From: an uncultured Bacilli bacterium
GTDB lineage: Bacteria; Bacillota_I; Bacilli_A; RF39; UBA660
Assembly: GCA_947628565.1 (NCBI GenBank)
Contig: CANRAH010000008.1
Coordinates: 1 to 64,000, forward strand
Length of the DNA: 64,000 nucleotides
Direction: 5' to 3'
Shown: one piece after another, positions 19,049 through 29,630 of the stretch
Layout of the letters: each line of letters starts with the position of its first letter
Position numbering within the stretch: position 1 is the first letter of the stretch
The notes under the pieces: generated by a model
What the model was told of the DNA's origin: nothing
What the model saw: only the letters and a program-made list of their open reading frames with translations
The model's database searches: none
Translations under genes and position numbers: made by a program

Positions 19049-21049
19049 CTATTTATCTAATTTTAATACTTTTTGTTTATTTTTATATATTTTTATATTT
19101 CCAACAGTTAAATTTGATTCTTCTATATCTACATTGATTTCATTACCATCAATTTCTTCTTTTTTCAAAGCATTAAAGTTTATCTTACTATTCTTAGTTA
19201 ATGGCATTGATTCACGTATTTTAAATTTAGTTGGAATTTGTCTAGATGACATATTAGGATTTCCTATAATGTATTTATTTACTAATTCATCAACTAATTT
19301 AATATAATCATCTTCATTATCATATTGTTTATTTAATACTAAATGACATATTGGCATAAGTCCTTTATATCTATCATCATAGTATTCTACAACTCTAGCA
19401 TATTCAACATCAGGATGACTTTGTAATACCGGTTCTATTTCATGAGGTTTATATTTAAATCCATCAAATCTAACAAATGAACGATCTTTTCTTTCCAAAT
19501 GATAAAATAGTCCATCTCTATCCATTTGAGTTAAATCCCTAGTTCTAATATAAGATTTTCCATCAAGATCAAAATGTGGAACTATTACATTACCATGTAA
19601 AATACCTTGTGTTACTGTATCACCTGATACTATTAGTTCTCCTTCTAATCTATCCATTCCATCTTCAAATTTCAAAGGAACCAATCTATCTTCAATATTA
19701 GGATCTACTATACCAAAAGTTGTTCCTGGAAGAGGAATACCAATCGTTCCATATTTATTATAAGCATCTTTAGCATGAGCACCACATCCTATAAATTCAC
19801 TCATACCATAACCTTTACGAATAATAGCATTACTTCCATGATCTCTTAACCATTTGTTAAGTGATTCCTCATCAGAAGCAGCCATAGAATCTCCACCATA
19901 TGTCATCTTTTTTATAAAAGATAAATCCATTTTTTCTAAATATTTACATTTTGGTAAAGAAGCTAACCAAGATGGTGTTGCTACAATTATATTAGGTTGA
20001 TATTTTTTTAATAAATATCCTATTTCACTTAAATCAAACTCTGGTACATCTACACTTATAGCACCACTAGATAAATTAATCATATAATTATCAAATGCTC
20101 CAAATGGTGCGAATAAAGGAAGTATTCTAAGGACTTTATCTCCTACTTCAAAATTCATACCTGCACGCTCAAATTGTTGTAATTTTGAGATAATATTTTT
20201 ATTTGTTACAGGTATTGGTTTTGGTCTTAATCCACTTGTTCCTGATGTATGTCCAATATAAGTCATTAAGTTCTCATCTTTTTCAATATCGTAATCCATA
20301 GCATATCTTACATTATTTACTAAATCACTATATTTATAAACCTTTAAAGTAGATGTTTTAATTCCCATATCTAAAGCACTTTGAGCTTTTTTCATAGATT
20401 CCAATTTTGTCTTTAATGCTTGATACCATTTTAATTTCTTTATATTAGAATCATTAGCTGTTCTAATATTTTTAAGTGCATTATAATTAATGACATCTTT
20501 TAAATAATTTATTTTAGCAGATAAATTCATTGAATCACTCGCGCTTAAAACAATTACTGTATCTACTCCAAATTCTTTTAATTCATCTTCAATAGGCTTA
20601 AGCATTCCTAAATAACACATATCTAACGCAACTATGTATTTAGGTTTTTCAAATTTAACAATTTCCAACAATTTTTGTGCGTTAGCCTTCAAATTTGATG
20701 AATCAGGTCTTGGATCAATAAAATCTGATGTTGCGCCTAAATTAGTTGCAGCTCTCCAAAGTTGTCCTGCTTCTGGAATATTAGGTACCAAATTCAAAAT
20801 GATATCTCCTTTTTTTACATCAAGAGATTTTAATACCTTAGTTGCAGTATCATCAAATAAAATTTGATCATATGAAAATGATATTCCATAATAACTTTCA
20901 GCAGTATTGTTTTTCCTAGTAATATTTTTAGCTTTTAAATAATCGACTGGATTACCAGGAAATTTTTCAAAATCCAAATTCTTTTTGTCATAATATTTCA
21001 TCCACGGTCTATCTATATGTGGATATCCAGTTAGTTTTTTTTCTTCCAT
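19049..21049 (-). CDS. AMP-binding (acyl-adenylate-forming) ligase
   Basis: [42 protein letters not shown]; start likely [13 protein letters not shown]. Confidence 0.85.
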   Translation of the reverse strand: MEEKKLTGYPHIDRPWMKYYDKKNLDFEKFPGNPVDYLKAKNITRKNNTAESYYGISFSYDQILFDDTATKVLKSLDVKKGDIILNLVPNIPEAGQLWRAATNLGATSDFIDPRPDSSNLKANAQKLLEIVKFEKPKYIVALDMCYLGMLKPIEDELKEFGVDTVIVLSASDSMNLSAKINYLKDVINYNALKNIRTANDSNIKKLKWYQALKTKLESMKKAQSALDMGIKTSTLKVYKYSDLVNNVRYAMDYDIEKDENLMTYIGHTSGTSGLRPKPIPVTNKNIISKLQQFERAGMNFEVGDKVLRILPLFAPFGAFDNYMINLSSGAISVDVPEFDLSEIGYLLKKYQPNIIVATPSWLASLPKCKYLEKMDLSFIKKMTYGGDSMAASDEESLNKWLRDHGSNAIIRKGYGMSEFIGCGAHAKDAYNKYGTIGIPLPGTTFGIVDPNIEDRLVPLKFEDGMDRLEGELIVSGDTVTQGILHGNVIVPHFDLDGKSYIRTRDLTQMDRDGLFYHLERKDRSFVRFDGFKYKPHEIEPVLQSHPDVEYARVVEYYDDRYKGLMPICHLVLNKQYDNEDDYIKLVDELVNKYIIGNPNMSSRQIPTKFKIRESMPLTKNSKINFNALKKEEIDGNEINVDIEESNLTVGNIKIYKNKQKVLKLDK

Positions 21050-21261
21050 TATAATTCCCCCAATCACAAACTGTCTTTATTTTATATCTAACTTAATACA
21101 TTTATATTGTATCACAAAAAATAAACTATTTTCAAGTATTATAGTATAAATTCGATAATAAAATAATGTATTATACGATATCACAAAAACAAATTAATTC
21201 AATACATAATGTATGAAACATTATTTTTAATGTATGAAAACATATTTTACTTAATTTATTA

Positions 21262-21298
21262 TAAAAAAAGATACTTAATTAAAGAATTAAATATCTAT
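21262..21298 (-). terminator. glyQS terminator
   Basis: Minus GATATTTAATT-CTTT-AATTAAGTATC then TTTTTTT. Confidence 0.75.
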
Positions 21299-21307
21299 TA
21301 AACATTA

Positions 21308-22678
21308 TTAAAACTTTATTTTTTCGCTTATATAATTTTCTATATCATTAATTTCTACAACATCTTGCAACATAGTATCCCTATTTCTTATAGTTACTGT
21401 ATTATTATTTATTGTATTATCATCTACAGTAATTGAAAATGGAGTTCCAATGATATCTTGTCTTCTATATCTTTTACCAATATTACCAGACTCATCATAA
21501 CTAGTCATAAAACTTTTAGATAATTTATTATATATTTCTAAAGCTTTTTCACTATGAAATTTCTTAACAAGTGGTAATACAGCAACTTTATATGGAGCAA
21601 GATAAGGGTTAATAGCTAACACCTCTCTTGTAGAATTATCCTCTAAAGTTTCCTCTTTATATGAATCAAATAATACAGCAAGTACTGTTCTATCCAATCC
21701 ATATGTTGATTCAACTACATATGGTATATATTTTTCATTTGTTTCTGGATCCAAATATTCTTGACTTTTACCACTATATTCCTGATGACGAGTAAGATCA
21801 TAATTCGTTCTATTATGAGTTCCATTAATTTCACCCCAACCGAATGGGAATAAATATTCTATATCACAAGCTGCTTTTGCATAAAATGCAAGTTTTTCAT
21901 GATCTTTAAATCTTAACTTTTCTTCTGATATTCCTAAATCTACAAAAAACTTTTTACCAAACTCTTTAAAGTATTCATAAAATTCTGCATCAGTTCCTTC
22001 TTTACAAAAAGTTTGATATTCCATTTGTTCAAATTCTATAGTCCTAAATGTAAAATTTCCAGGAGTTATTTCATTTCTAAATGCTTTACCTATTTGCCCT
22101 ATTGAAAATGGTATTTTAGCTCTCATACTTCTTTGAACATTTAAAAAATTAACATATTCGCCTTGCGCATTTTCAGGTCTTAAATATACTATACTTTTAT
22201 TATCTTTTAAAGTCCCTCTATACGTTTCAAACATGAGTTTAAATTCTCTTACATCTGTAAAATTGCATTTACCACATTTTGGACATGGAATTTTATTAGT
22301 ATTAATATAATCTACCATCTCACTAAAAGATAAAGTATCACCAATAGAACTATTTGTAAAATCATTTATTAGGTTATCAGCTCTATGCCTTGTTTTACAT
22401 TCACGACAATCGATCAATGGATCTGAAAATGACTGTATATGACCTGATGCCTCCCAAACTTTAGGATGCATTAAAATATCTGCATCAAGTTCATAAGCAT
22501 TAAGTCTTTCCTGTATAAATCTTTTTCTCCAAGCATCTTTAATATTGTTCTTAAGTCTAGCACCAAGCGGACCATAGTCCCAAGTATTAGCAAGACCGTC
22601 ATATATCTCACTACCTTGATATATAAAACCATATTGCTTGCATAAATTCACCATTTTTTCCAATGTTATTTGTTCCAT
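21308..22678 (-). CDS. glyQS: Glycyl-tRNA synthetase (single-chain type)
   Basis: YGFIYQGSEIYDGLANTWDYGPLG, RPENAQGEYVNF, FRTIEFEQMEYQ. Confidence 0.97.
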   Translation of the reverse strand: MEQITLEKMVNLCKQYGFIYQGSEIYDGLANTWDYGPLGARLKNNIKDAWRKRFIQERLNAYELDADILMHPKVWEASGHIQSFSDPLIDCRECKTRHRADNLINDFTNSSIGDTLSFSEMVDYINTNKIPCPKCGKCNFTDVREFKLMFETYRGTLKDNKSIVYLRPENAQGEYVNFLNVQRSMRAKIPFSIGQIGKAFRNEITPGNFTFRTIEFEQMEYQTFCKEGTDAEFYEYFKEFGKKFFVDLGISEEKLRFKDHEKLAFYAKAACDIEYLFPFGWGEINGTHNRTNYDLTRHQEYSGKSQEYLDPETNEKYIPYVVESTYGLDRTVLAVLFDSYKEETLEDNSTREVLAINPYLAPYKVAVLPLVKKFHSEKALEIYNKLSKSFMTSYDESGNIGKRYRRQDIIGTPFSITVDDNTINNNTVTIRNRDTMLQDVVEINDIENYISEKIKF

Positions 22679-22690
22679 AATTCCTCCAAT

Positions 22691-22740
22691 AAAAAAATTC
22701 TAGAAAGCAAGGAAAACTATCTAATCTTACTATCTAGAAT
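22691..22740 (-). terminator. Terminator-like hairpin immediately 5' of the glyQS SD (possible attenuator)
   Basis: Minus ATTCTAGA-t-AGTAAG-attagatagttttc-CTTGCT-t-TCTAGAAT then TTTTTT and SD GGAGG. Confidence 0.75.
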
Positions 22741-22785
22741 ACATATAATAGTGTTGATAGTATTGCATTCAAAATTAACAATACT

Positions 22786-22814
22786 ATTATAAATTATTTA
22801 TTTATAATAGTCAA
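22786..22814 (-). promoter_or_regulatory. Predicted glyQS promoter TTGACT-N17-TATAAT
   Basis: Minus strand -35 TTGACT (22809-22814) and -10 TATAAT (22786-22791), exactly 17 nt apart. Confidence 0.65.
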
Positions 22815-22816
22815 TA

Positions 22817-23002
22817 CTACTCGCATATACCTTCCCCAGGTTTTGCTCCTTCAACATATGTTTTTCCCATAACTTCACATGAAGATTTTGTAATGGAATC
22901 TTGTAAGTATCCACCTAACAACTTAACTAAACTTACTACTATAACGCTAATAACAGCAATTATAAGTATATATTCGACCAATGCCTGACCCTTATTTTTC
23001 AT
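22817..23002 (-). CDS. Flp/TadE-type pilin-like small protein
   Basis: MKNKGQALVEYILIIAVISVIVVSLVKLLGGYL: class III prepilin-like KGQALVEY plus hydrophobic helix. Confidence 0.75.
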   Translation of the reverse strand: MKNKGQALVEYILIIAVISVIVVSLVKLLGGYLQDSITKSSCEVMGKTYVEGAKPGEGICE

Positions 23003-23073
23003 ACCTATCCTCCATTACAATACTATATTAATTTTATAACGTTTTTGTTTTTTTGTCAATAACATGATATAAT

Positions 23074-23403
23074 TTGATTGGTGTTAATATGAAAATAAGA
23101 AAAAATAATAATATTATTGAAATTAAATATTGTAATAATTTTTCAAGTAGATTATTTGGATTAATGTTTAAAAAAGATTTTGATTATTGTTTATGTTTTC
23201 CAAAATGCAAAAGTATACATACATTTTTTATGAAAATAAAAATAGATGTAATTATGACCGATAAAAATTACAAAATATTATATATCTTTAAGAGTGTCAA
23301 GCCTAATAAAATTATACTACCTAAAAAAAATGTTTATTATACGTTTGAATTAAAACCTAATATTATTAATTTTAACATTGGTGAAATACTTAATATAAAT
23401 TAA
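23074..23403 (+). CDS. DUF192 family protein
   Basis: RLFGLMFKKDFDYCLCFPKCKSIHTFFMKIKIDVIMTD pattern. Confidence 0.8.
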   Translation: MIGVNMKIRKNNNIIEIKYCNNFSSRLFGLMFKKDFDYCLCFPKCKSIHTFFMKIKIDVIMTDKNYKILYIFKSVKPNKIILPKKNVYYTFELKPNIINFNIGEILNIN

Positions 23404-23424
23404 AAAGCAATTACTTGCTTTTTT
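23403..23424. terminator. Bidirectional terminator between convergent genes
   Basis: AAAAAGCAATTACTTGCTTTTTT. Confidence 0.8.
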
Positions 23425-24853
23425 CATTTAATATTCTAGCCATTTTAACTCCCGAACATGAAGCCATCATAAGACCTGTTGAAAGTCCTCCACCATCTCC
23501 TATAGAATACAATCCTTTTATACTCGTTTCAAAATCTTCATTAAGTACAATTTCATTGCTATAAAATTTTATTTCAGGACCATATAATAAATTATCTGGA
23601 TCTGCAAATCCCTCTACTACTTTATCTATATCTTTAATAAATTGTAATATATCTGTCATAGTTCTATATCCGAGTCCATAAGTTAAATCCCCAGGAACAG
23701 CAGCTTTTAATGTTGGTTTTACTGAGTTATTTTCTAAATCTTCTTTCCAAGTCCTTTTTCCTCTATATATATCTCCTAGTCTTTGTACCATTATTGCATT
23801 TCCACCTAATCTGTTTAAATTTTCAGCGACATTTTCACCATATTCTATAGGTTTATCAAAAGGATATGTAAAATGATGTGAAACTAATATAGCTAAATTA
23901 GTATTAGTACTTTTTTTATCCTTATATGAATGTCCATTAACTAAAGTAAGCCCATTATCATACGCTTCAGCTGTTACAAAACCACTTGGATTTTGGCAGA
24001 ATGTTCTAACTTTATCTCTATACGGAAAAGGTCTACCTATGAATTTACCTTCATACATATATTCATTTATTTTTTCCATTATTTTATCAGGTAGTTCATA
24101 ACGTATTCCAATATCTACATTTCCATTTTTTGTTTCTATATTATATTTTTTGCACATCTCACTAAGCCAAGATGCACCTTTTCTTCCAACAGCAAGTACT
24201 ACTTTATCACAAAGAAGTTCTGAAGTTTCATCAGTACCTAATTTATGTATCTTGACACCCTTAATCTTACCTTGTTCTACAATTAAATCTTTTACTTCTG
24301 TTTCAAACATCATATTTATACCGTTTTCTTCAAGATAAGATTCAATCTTTCCGTAAAGTATATGAGCTTTTTCAGTACCTAAATGTCTTATAGGATAAGA
24401 TACTAATGTCAAACCTTCCTTGTTAGCTTTTTTTTGTAACTCCAAAATTTCATCTTTATGCTCTAATCCATGTAATTTTGGATCTGCACCAAATTTTAAA
24501 TATATATCATCCGTATATTTTAATAAATCACTAATTTGTTCATTATTCATACTTTTTTTAAAGTAATATCCATCATTTCCACCAAGATATATACTTCCAT
24601 CCAAATTATTAGATAAGTGATATGAATTTAGTTTACCATCTGAAAATGCTCCAGCACCAGAAAAACCACAAGTTATATTACAATAAGGTTTGCAGTTCAT
24701 ACACTTTTTAGTTTTCTCTATTGGGCAAACCCTTTTTTCTACTCTTTTTCCCTGATCTATTAATAAAATATTTTTATATTTTTTTAGGTTAATTAATTCA
24801 TAAGCTAGAAATACAGAGCTTGGTCCCATTCCTACAACTATTAAATCATACAT
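23411..24853 (-). CDS. NAD(P)/FAD-dependent dehydrogenase
   Basis: LIVVGMGPSSVFLAYELI; SIGDGGGLSTGLMMASCSGV. Confidence 0.85.
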   Translation of the reverse strand: MYDLIVVGMGPSSVFLAYELINLKKYKNILLIDQGKRVEKRVCPIEKTKKCMNCKPYCNITCGFSGAGAFSDGKLNSYHLSNNLDGSIYLGGNDGYYFKKSMNNEQISDLLKYTDDIYLKFGADPKLHGLEHKDEILELQKKANKEGLTLVSYPIRHLGTEKAHILYGKIESYLEENGINMMFETEVKDLIVEQGKIKGVKIHKLGTDETSELLCDKVVLAVGRKGASWLSEMCKKYNIETKNGNVDIGIRYELPDKIMEKINEYMYEGKFIGRPFPYRDKVRTFCQNPSGFVTAEAYDNGLTLVNGHSYKDKKSTNTNLAILVSHHFTYPFDKPIEYGENVAENLNRLGGNAIMVQRLGDIYRGKRTWKEDLENNSVKPTLKAAVPGDLTYGLGYRTMTDILQFIKDIDKVVEGFADPDNLLYGPEIKFYSNEIVLNEDFETSIKGLYSIGDGGGLSTGLMMASCSGVKMARILNEKSK

Positions 24854-24878
24854 ATAACCATACCTCCTATAAATTATA

Positions 24879-25796
24879 TTAAATTTTTAAATATTTTTTA
24901 ACTGCTCTTGAACTTCCAAACATACCAACAAGCATACCTATAACTAAAAGTACTAATGACGTATAGTATGCAAAAGGAGTTGGTTTGATAAGTTTAATAA
25001 ATTGAGTAAATAACTGTCCATTAAAATGATTATACAAAGCTGTATATCCATATATTGTAATTATTATTGGAATAATAGATCCAATTACACCTAAAATTAA
25101 TCCCTCAAATATAAATGGTAATTTTATATTTATGTTACTTGCACCTACAAGTCTCATAATAGATATTTCTCTTTTTCTTGACATAATTGTTATTTTTATC
25201 GTATTAGCAATTAAAAATGCAGTTACAACTATTAAAGCTATTACAATTGCAAAAGATACCTTTCTTACTACATCAAATACACTGACTAATTGTTCTACCA
25301 TTCCTTCACCATATTTTACAACATCAATTTTATCAATATCACTAATTTCATCAGCAGTTTTTTTAATAAAATTAATATCTGTAACTTTTATTTGATATGT
25401 ACTTTGAATTGGGCTTTCTTCTTTTGTCCATCTTGACATTATATTATTAAACGTAGGTGAAGAAGCCATCATATCCTTAGATATATCCATTTTGTCCATA
25501 AACACTACATTTTCTTTTTCTATATTATCTAAAGCTATAATTTGCTCGTAAACATCTTTTATTTCATCATCAGTTATATCCAAATCTAAAAATGCAACGA
25601 TAGTTACGTCTTTTTCTATTATTTTTGTAAAATTATTAACATTGAGTGAAAGAACTATTGACACTGCAACTACGACAAGCGTTATGGTGATACAAGATAT
25701 AGATGCTAAAGACAAAGAAAAATTTCTAAATACACTTTTAAATGAATCTCTTATATTTCTTCCTAGTATTCTAAATGCTTTCACTCTTATATTCAC
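24879..25796 (-). CDS. ftsX: Cell division protein FtsX
   Basis: 4-TM ABC permease-like ORF adjacent to ftsE; RREISIMRLVGASNINIK. Confidence 0.95.
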   Translation of the reverse strand: MNIRVKAFRILGRNIRDSFKSVFRNFSLSLASISCITITLVVVAVSIVLSLNVNNFTKIIEKDVTIVAFLDLDITDDEIKDVYEQIIALDNIEKENVVFMDKMDISKDMMASSPTFNNIMSRWTKEESPIQSTYQIKVTDINFIKKTADEISDIDKIDVVKYGEGMVEQLVSVFDVVRKVSFAIVIALIVVTAFLIANTIKITIMSRKREISIMRLVGASNINIKLPFIFEGLILGVIGSIIPIIITIYGYTALYNHFNGQLFTQFIKLIKPTPFAYYTSLVLLVIGMLVGMFGSSRAVKKYLKI

Positions 25797-26466
25797 CTTC
25801 CTTAAAATCTTTAACTACCCTTCCTGAATCAAGTAAAATTACTCTTTTCTTTAGTTTGTTTACTATATCAATATCATGTGTAACCATAATAATCGTTGTT
25901 CCAAGTTCATTTATAGCATTTAACACATCCATAATTTCTAAACTTGTCTTAGGATCTAGATTTCCTGTTGGCTCATCACATATAAGTATTTTAGGTCCAT
26001 TTACAATAGCACGTGCAATTGCAACTCTTTGTTGTTCTCCTCCTGATAAATGTGAAGGATACTGTTTAGCTTTATTTTTTAAACCAACCAAATCTAAAAC
26101 TTTCATAACTTTAGTATGTATTTCATCTTTAGGAAGTCCTAATACTTCTAATGCAAACGCAATATTTTCATATGCTGTTGAATTTGGAAGTAATTGATAA
26201 TCCTGAAAAACAACACCAATTTTTCTTCTTAGTTTATAAACTTTTCGATTTTTAATTTTTCCAACATCAAGCCCACCTACTAAAATTTTTCCACTAGTAG
26301 GTTTTTCTTCTCTATATAGCATTTTTATAAGTGTACTTTTACCACATCCTGTAGATCCTATTATGAAAACGAATTCACCTTTTTTTATAGTTAGACTCAT
26401 ATCATAAATAGCAGTGGTTCCAGTTTTATATGTTTTTTTTACATTATTAATCCTTATTAAATCCAT
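25771..26466 (-). CDS. ftsE: Cell division ATP-binding protein FtsE
   Basis: GSTGCGKSTLIKML, LSGGEQQRVAIARA, GVVFQDYQLLPNSTAYENIAFALEV. Confidence 0.96.
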   Translation of the reverse strand: MDLIRINNVKKTYKTGTTAIYDMSLTIKKGEFVFIIGSTGCGKSTLIKMLYREEKPTSGKILVGGLDVGKIKNRKVYKLRRKIGVVFQDYQLLPNSTAYENIAFALEVLGLPKDEIHTKVMKVLDLVGLKNKAKQYPSHLSGGEQQRVAIARAIVNGPKILICDEPTGNLDPKTSLEIMDVLNAINELGTTIIMVTHDIDIVNKLKKRVILLDSGRVVKDFKEGEYKSESI

Positions 26467-26474
26467 ATTAACTC

Positions 26475-27371
26475 CTATTCTATTCCTGATGATTGATAAA
26501 CATCATTTATAAGTATAATCGCATCTTTATCAATCGTAAGTATTCCTTCCTTTGCTAGGAAATACTCTTTTGTAGGTATTGCGCACATAATTACTTTTTT
26601 TCTATCTCCTGTGTATCCACCACGTCCCTCAAGTACCGTAACACCTCTACCTAATTCTTTCATCAAGAAATTTTTAATCGACGTTTCTTCATCTGTAATT
26701 ATATAAAATGCTTTGGAACTAGATACTCCCAATAATAATTTATCATTTAGGATTGCTATTATATAAATAGCAATAATACCAAACATCACATTTTCCCAAG
26801 CATAGACACCATTGTTTAAAAAGAAACCTGAACCAATTATAATTATAAGATTAAGTATTTTAATTGCATCCCCTATAGACATTTTTAAATATTTAGACAT
26901 AAGCTGACATATTATATCGCTACCACCTGTTGAAAATCCATACTTAAATGTTAACCCAGATCCAATTCCATTTATAAGTGCTCCAAATAATGTTATTAAT
27001 AACATATTATCTACATTAAAATATATATATTTTCCAAAATCTTGAGTTAAATAGATAAAAATTGGATATAATATAGAACCAATTAAAGATTTTTTAGATA
27101 TTTCAGGTCCTAAAAGAAAATAGCTTAAGATAAGTAACACAATATATGTAACTAATATAAAACTTGTTTGAGAAATATTAAACACATTTTTTATTACTAT
27201 AGATAAACCTGATACACCACCAGTAACTACATTATTTGGAGAAAAGAAAACATTAAATGCAAATGCAGTAAGAAAACAACCTATACCTAAATAAATATAA
27301 GCTCTAACTTTACCCTTTTTGTCTATTTTTTCTAATATATTTTCTTGCTTTTTAAATCTTTTAAATATCAT
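26475..27371 (-). CDS. YitT family membrane protein
   Basis: NNVVTGGVSGLSIV..., GFSTGGSDI, C-terminal DUF2179-like. Confidence 0.9.
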   Translation of the reverse strand: MIFKRFKKQENILEKIDKKGKVRAYIYLGIGCFLTAFAFNVFFSPNNVVTGGVSGLSIVIKNVFNISQTSFILVTYIVLLILSYFLLGPEISKKSLIGSILYPIFIYLTQDFGKYIYFNVDNMLLITLFGALINGIGSGLTFKYGFSTGGSDIICQLMSKYLKMSIGDAIKILNLIIIIGSGFFLNNGVYAWENVMFGIIAIYIIAILNDKLLLGVSSSKAFYIITDEETSIKNFLMKELGRGVTVLEGRGGYTGDRKKVIMCAIPTKEYFLAKEGILTIDKDAIILINDVYQSSGIE

Positions 27372-28475
27372 AATTTTACTCCCAACTTTAAATTATCGTA
27401 AATAAATGTGTCAATATCACCATCTAAAACTTTATCAACATTAGTAACTTCTGTATTGGTTCTATGGTCTTTAACTAATGTATAAGGGCACATAGTATAA
27501 GTTCTTATCTGAGATCCAAAATTGATAAGAGAATTTTCACCTTTTAAATCTTTTAGTTCCTTTTTTCTTTTTTCTTCTTCTAATTTATATAATTTATTTT
27601 TTAAAACGGTCATACACGTCTCTTTATTTCTTATTTGACTTCGCTCATTTTGACAGGTTACTACAATTTTAGTTTCTAAATGTGTTATTCTAACAGCGGA
27701 TGGTGTTGTATTTACTCCCTGTCCTCCATGACCAGATGCACAGTATGTATCTACTCTTATATCACTATCTTTTATTTCAATATCTATATCATTATTATCA
27801 AATATAGGTGTTACATCAACAGATGCAAAAGATGTATGTCTCCTTTTATTTGAATCAAATGGGCTTATTCTAATTAACCTGTGAACTCCCTTTTCATTTT
27901 TTAAATATCCATAACTATTTAATCCATGAACGATAAAAGATACGCTTTTAATTCCAGCTTCTTCTTCAGCTTGATAATCTAGAAGTTCCACTTTTTTATT
28001 ATTCTTTTCACACCATCTAGTATACATTCTATAAAGCATCGATGCCCAATCACATGATTCTAATCCACCAGCGCCTGGATGAATATCTATAATACAATCC
28101 AACTTATCATGTTTATCGTTAAGTAATAAACTTAATTCTAATTCTTTTAATTGATTGTTTATAGAATCTACATTTTCCTCTATTTCTTTTTTTATATCAT
28201 CCTCTATATCCGACTTCATCAAAGTTAATATTTCTAAACTAGATTCAATATCGTTTTTCAATAAACTTATTTCAGATTTTATAGATTTTATTAAATTCAA
28301 TTCTGCAAATACTTTTTCACTTGATTGTTTATCATTATAAAAATCAGGCTGATTTATTTTTTTCTCTAATTCTTCAATTTTTTTATCCTTGCTTTCTAAG
28401 TCAAAGAGCCCTCCATAAATCATTTACCTTGTTATTAAAATTATTATATATGTTTAAAAGTTCGCTTATGTCCAT
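27368..28475 (-). CDS. prfB: Peptide chain release factor 2 with programmed +1 frameshift
   Basis: ATG at 28475 opens MDISELLNIYNNFNNKVNDLWRAL then CTT TGA C; main ORF continues in +1 frame (DLESKDKK...); GGQGVNTT motif. Confidence 0.95.
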
Positions 28476-28604
28476 ACTATCACCACAATAATTATAACAT
28501 TATTTTGTTTTTTTTAAAATAGAAAATAAGAAAAAAAGAGATAACAATTAAAATCTCTTTCATAAAAGCAAACTGTAAATAATATCTTATATAATAAACC
28601 TTTT

Positions 28605-29630
28605 TTATTTATTTGGATCAACTAAAATTTTTATAGCTGAACTTTCTCCTGAAGTAAGTTCTTTATATGCATCTTGTACCTCGTCTAAACTTATAACTTT
28701 ATCTACAAACTTTGTCATGTCAATTTTTTTATTATACATAAGCTCTAAACAAGTTTTAAATTCTTCCTTTGTATAAGCTATAGCACCTTTTAAAGTAAGT
28801 TCATGCATAACAGCAACTACGCTTGGAATAGTAATAGCATCAAGTGAAACACCAACAAGTATAACAGTACCTCCTGTTTTAACAGATGAAATCGCACTTG
28901 TAACGGCATTACTATTTCCACAACATTCTATGACCTTATCAAATCCTCTATGAGTTCTATCCATAACATTTTCTATAAAATTTGGATCTAATGCATCAAA
29001 AAATTCATCTGCAACTCCTAAGCTTAACGCTTTTTTACCTCTATTTTTATTTGTCTCAGATACAGCGACATAACTTGCACCACCCATTTTAGCAAGCATA
29101 CAAGATACAAGTCCTATTATTCCTCCACCTATTACAAGAACTTTTTCACCTACTTTTATATCAGCAAGATGAATTGCATGAAGACCAACAGCCAAAGGTT
29201 CAGTCATAGCTGCTTCATCATCTGTAACACTGTCTGGAATTTTTATTACCATATCTGGTCTAATAGCCATTTTAGGCGCTAAAGCACCTGGATTATCAAG
29301 TGATAGTCCTGATGCATTATCCCAAGTATGTATACAGTACTGTGGATTTCCACTAAGGCAAGCATGGCACTTTAAACAAGGAGAAATTGGAAGAGCAGTT
29401 ACTCTATCGCCAATTTTTAAATCTTTACGTAATCCAGGATCTGTTACTACTCCACTAAATTCATGACCCATAACAAGACCTTTTGGTTCACCTTGTACCC
29501 AATAATGAATATCAGATCCACATATTCCAGCTTTCTTAACATCTATAATAACTTTTTTTGAATCGATGATAGGTTCATCTATTTCACCTATCTTAAATTT
29601 TTTTTCACCATTTATTTGAACACATTTCAT
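28605..29630 (-). CDS. Zinc-dependent alcohol/sorbitol-type dehydrogenase
   Basis: GICGSDIHYW, GHEFSGVV, four-Cys structural zinc lobe, GGGIIGL. Confidence 0.9.
   Translation of the reverse strand: MKCVQINGEKKFKIGEIDEPIIDSKKVIIDVKKAGICGSDIHYWVQGEPKGLVMGHEFSGVVTDPGLRKDLKIGDRVTALPISPCLKCHACLSGNPQYCIHTWDNASGLSLDNPGALAPKMAIRPDMVIKIPDSVTDDEAAMTEPLAVGLHAIHLADIKVGEKVLVIGGGIIGLVSCMLAKMGGASYVAVSETNKNRGKKALSLGVADEFFDALDPNFIENVMDRTHRGFDKVIECCGNSNAVTSAISSVKTGGTVILVGVSLDAITIPSVVAVMHELTLKGAIAYTKEEFKTCLELMYNKKIDMTKFVDKVISLDEVQDAYKELTSGESSAIKILVDPNK

Noticed and set aside
22679-22816. T-box in the glyQS leader
   Set aside because: No GGTGGTACCGCG-type antiterminator sequence and the leader is too short for Stem I; contrasts with the clear pheST T-box.
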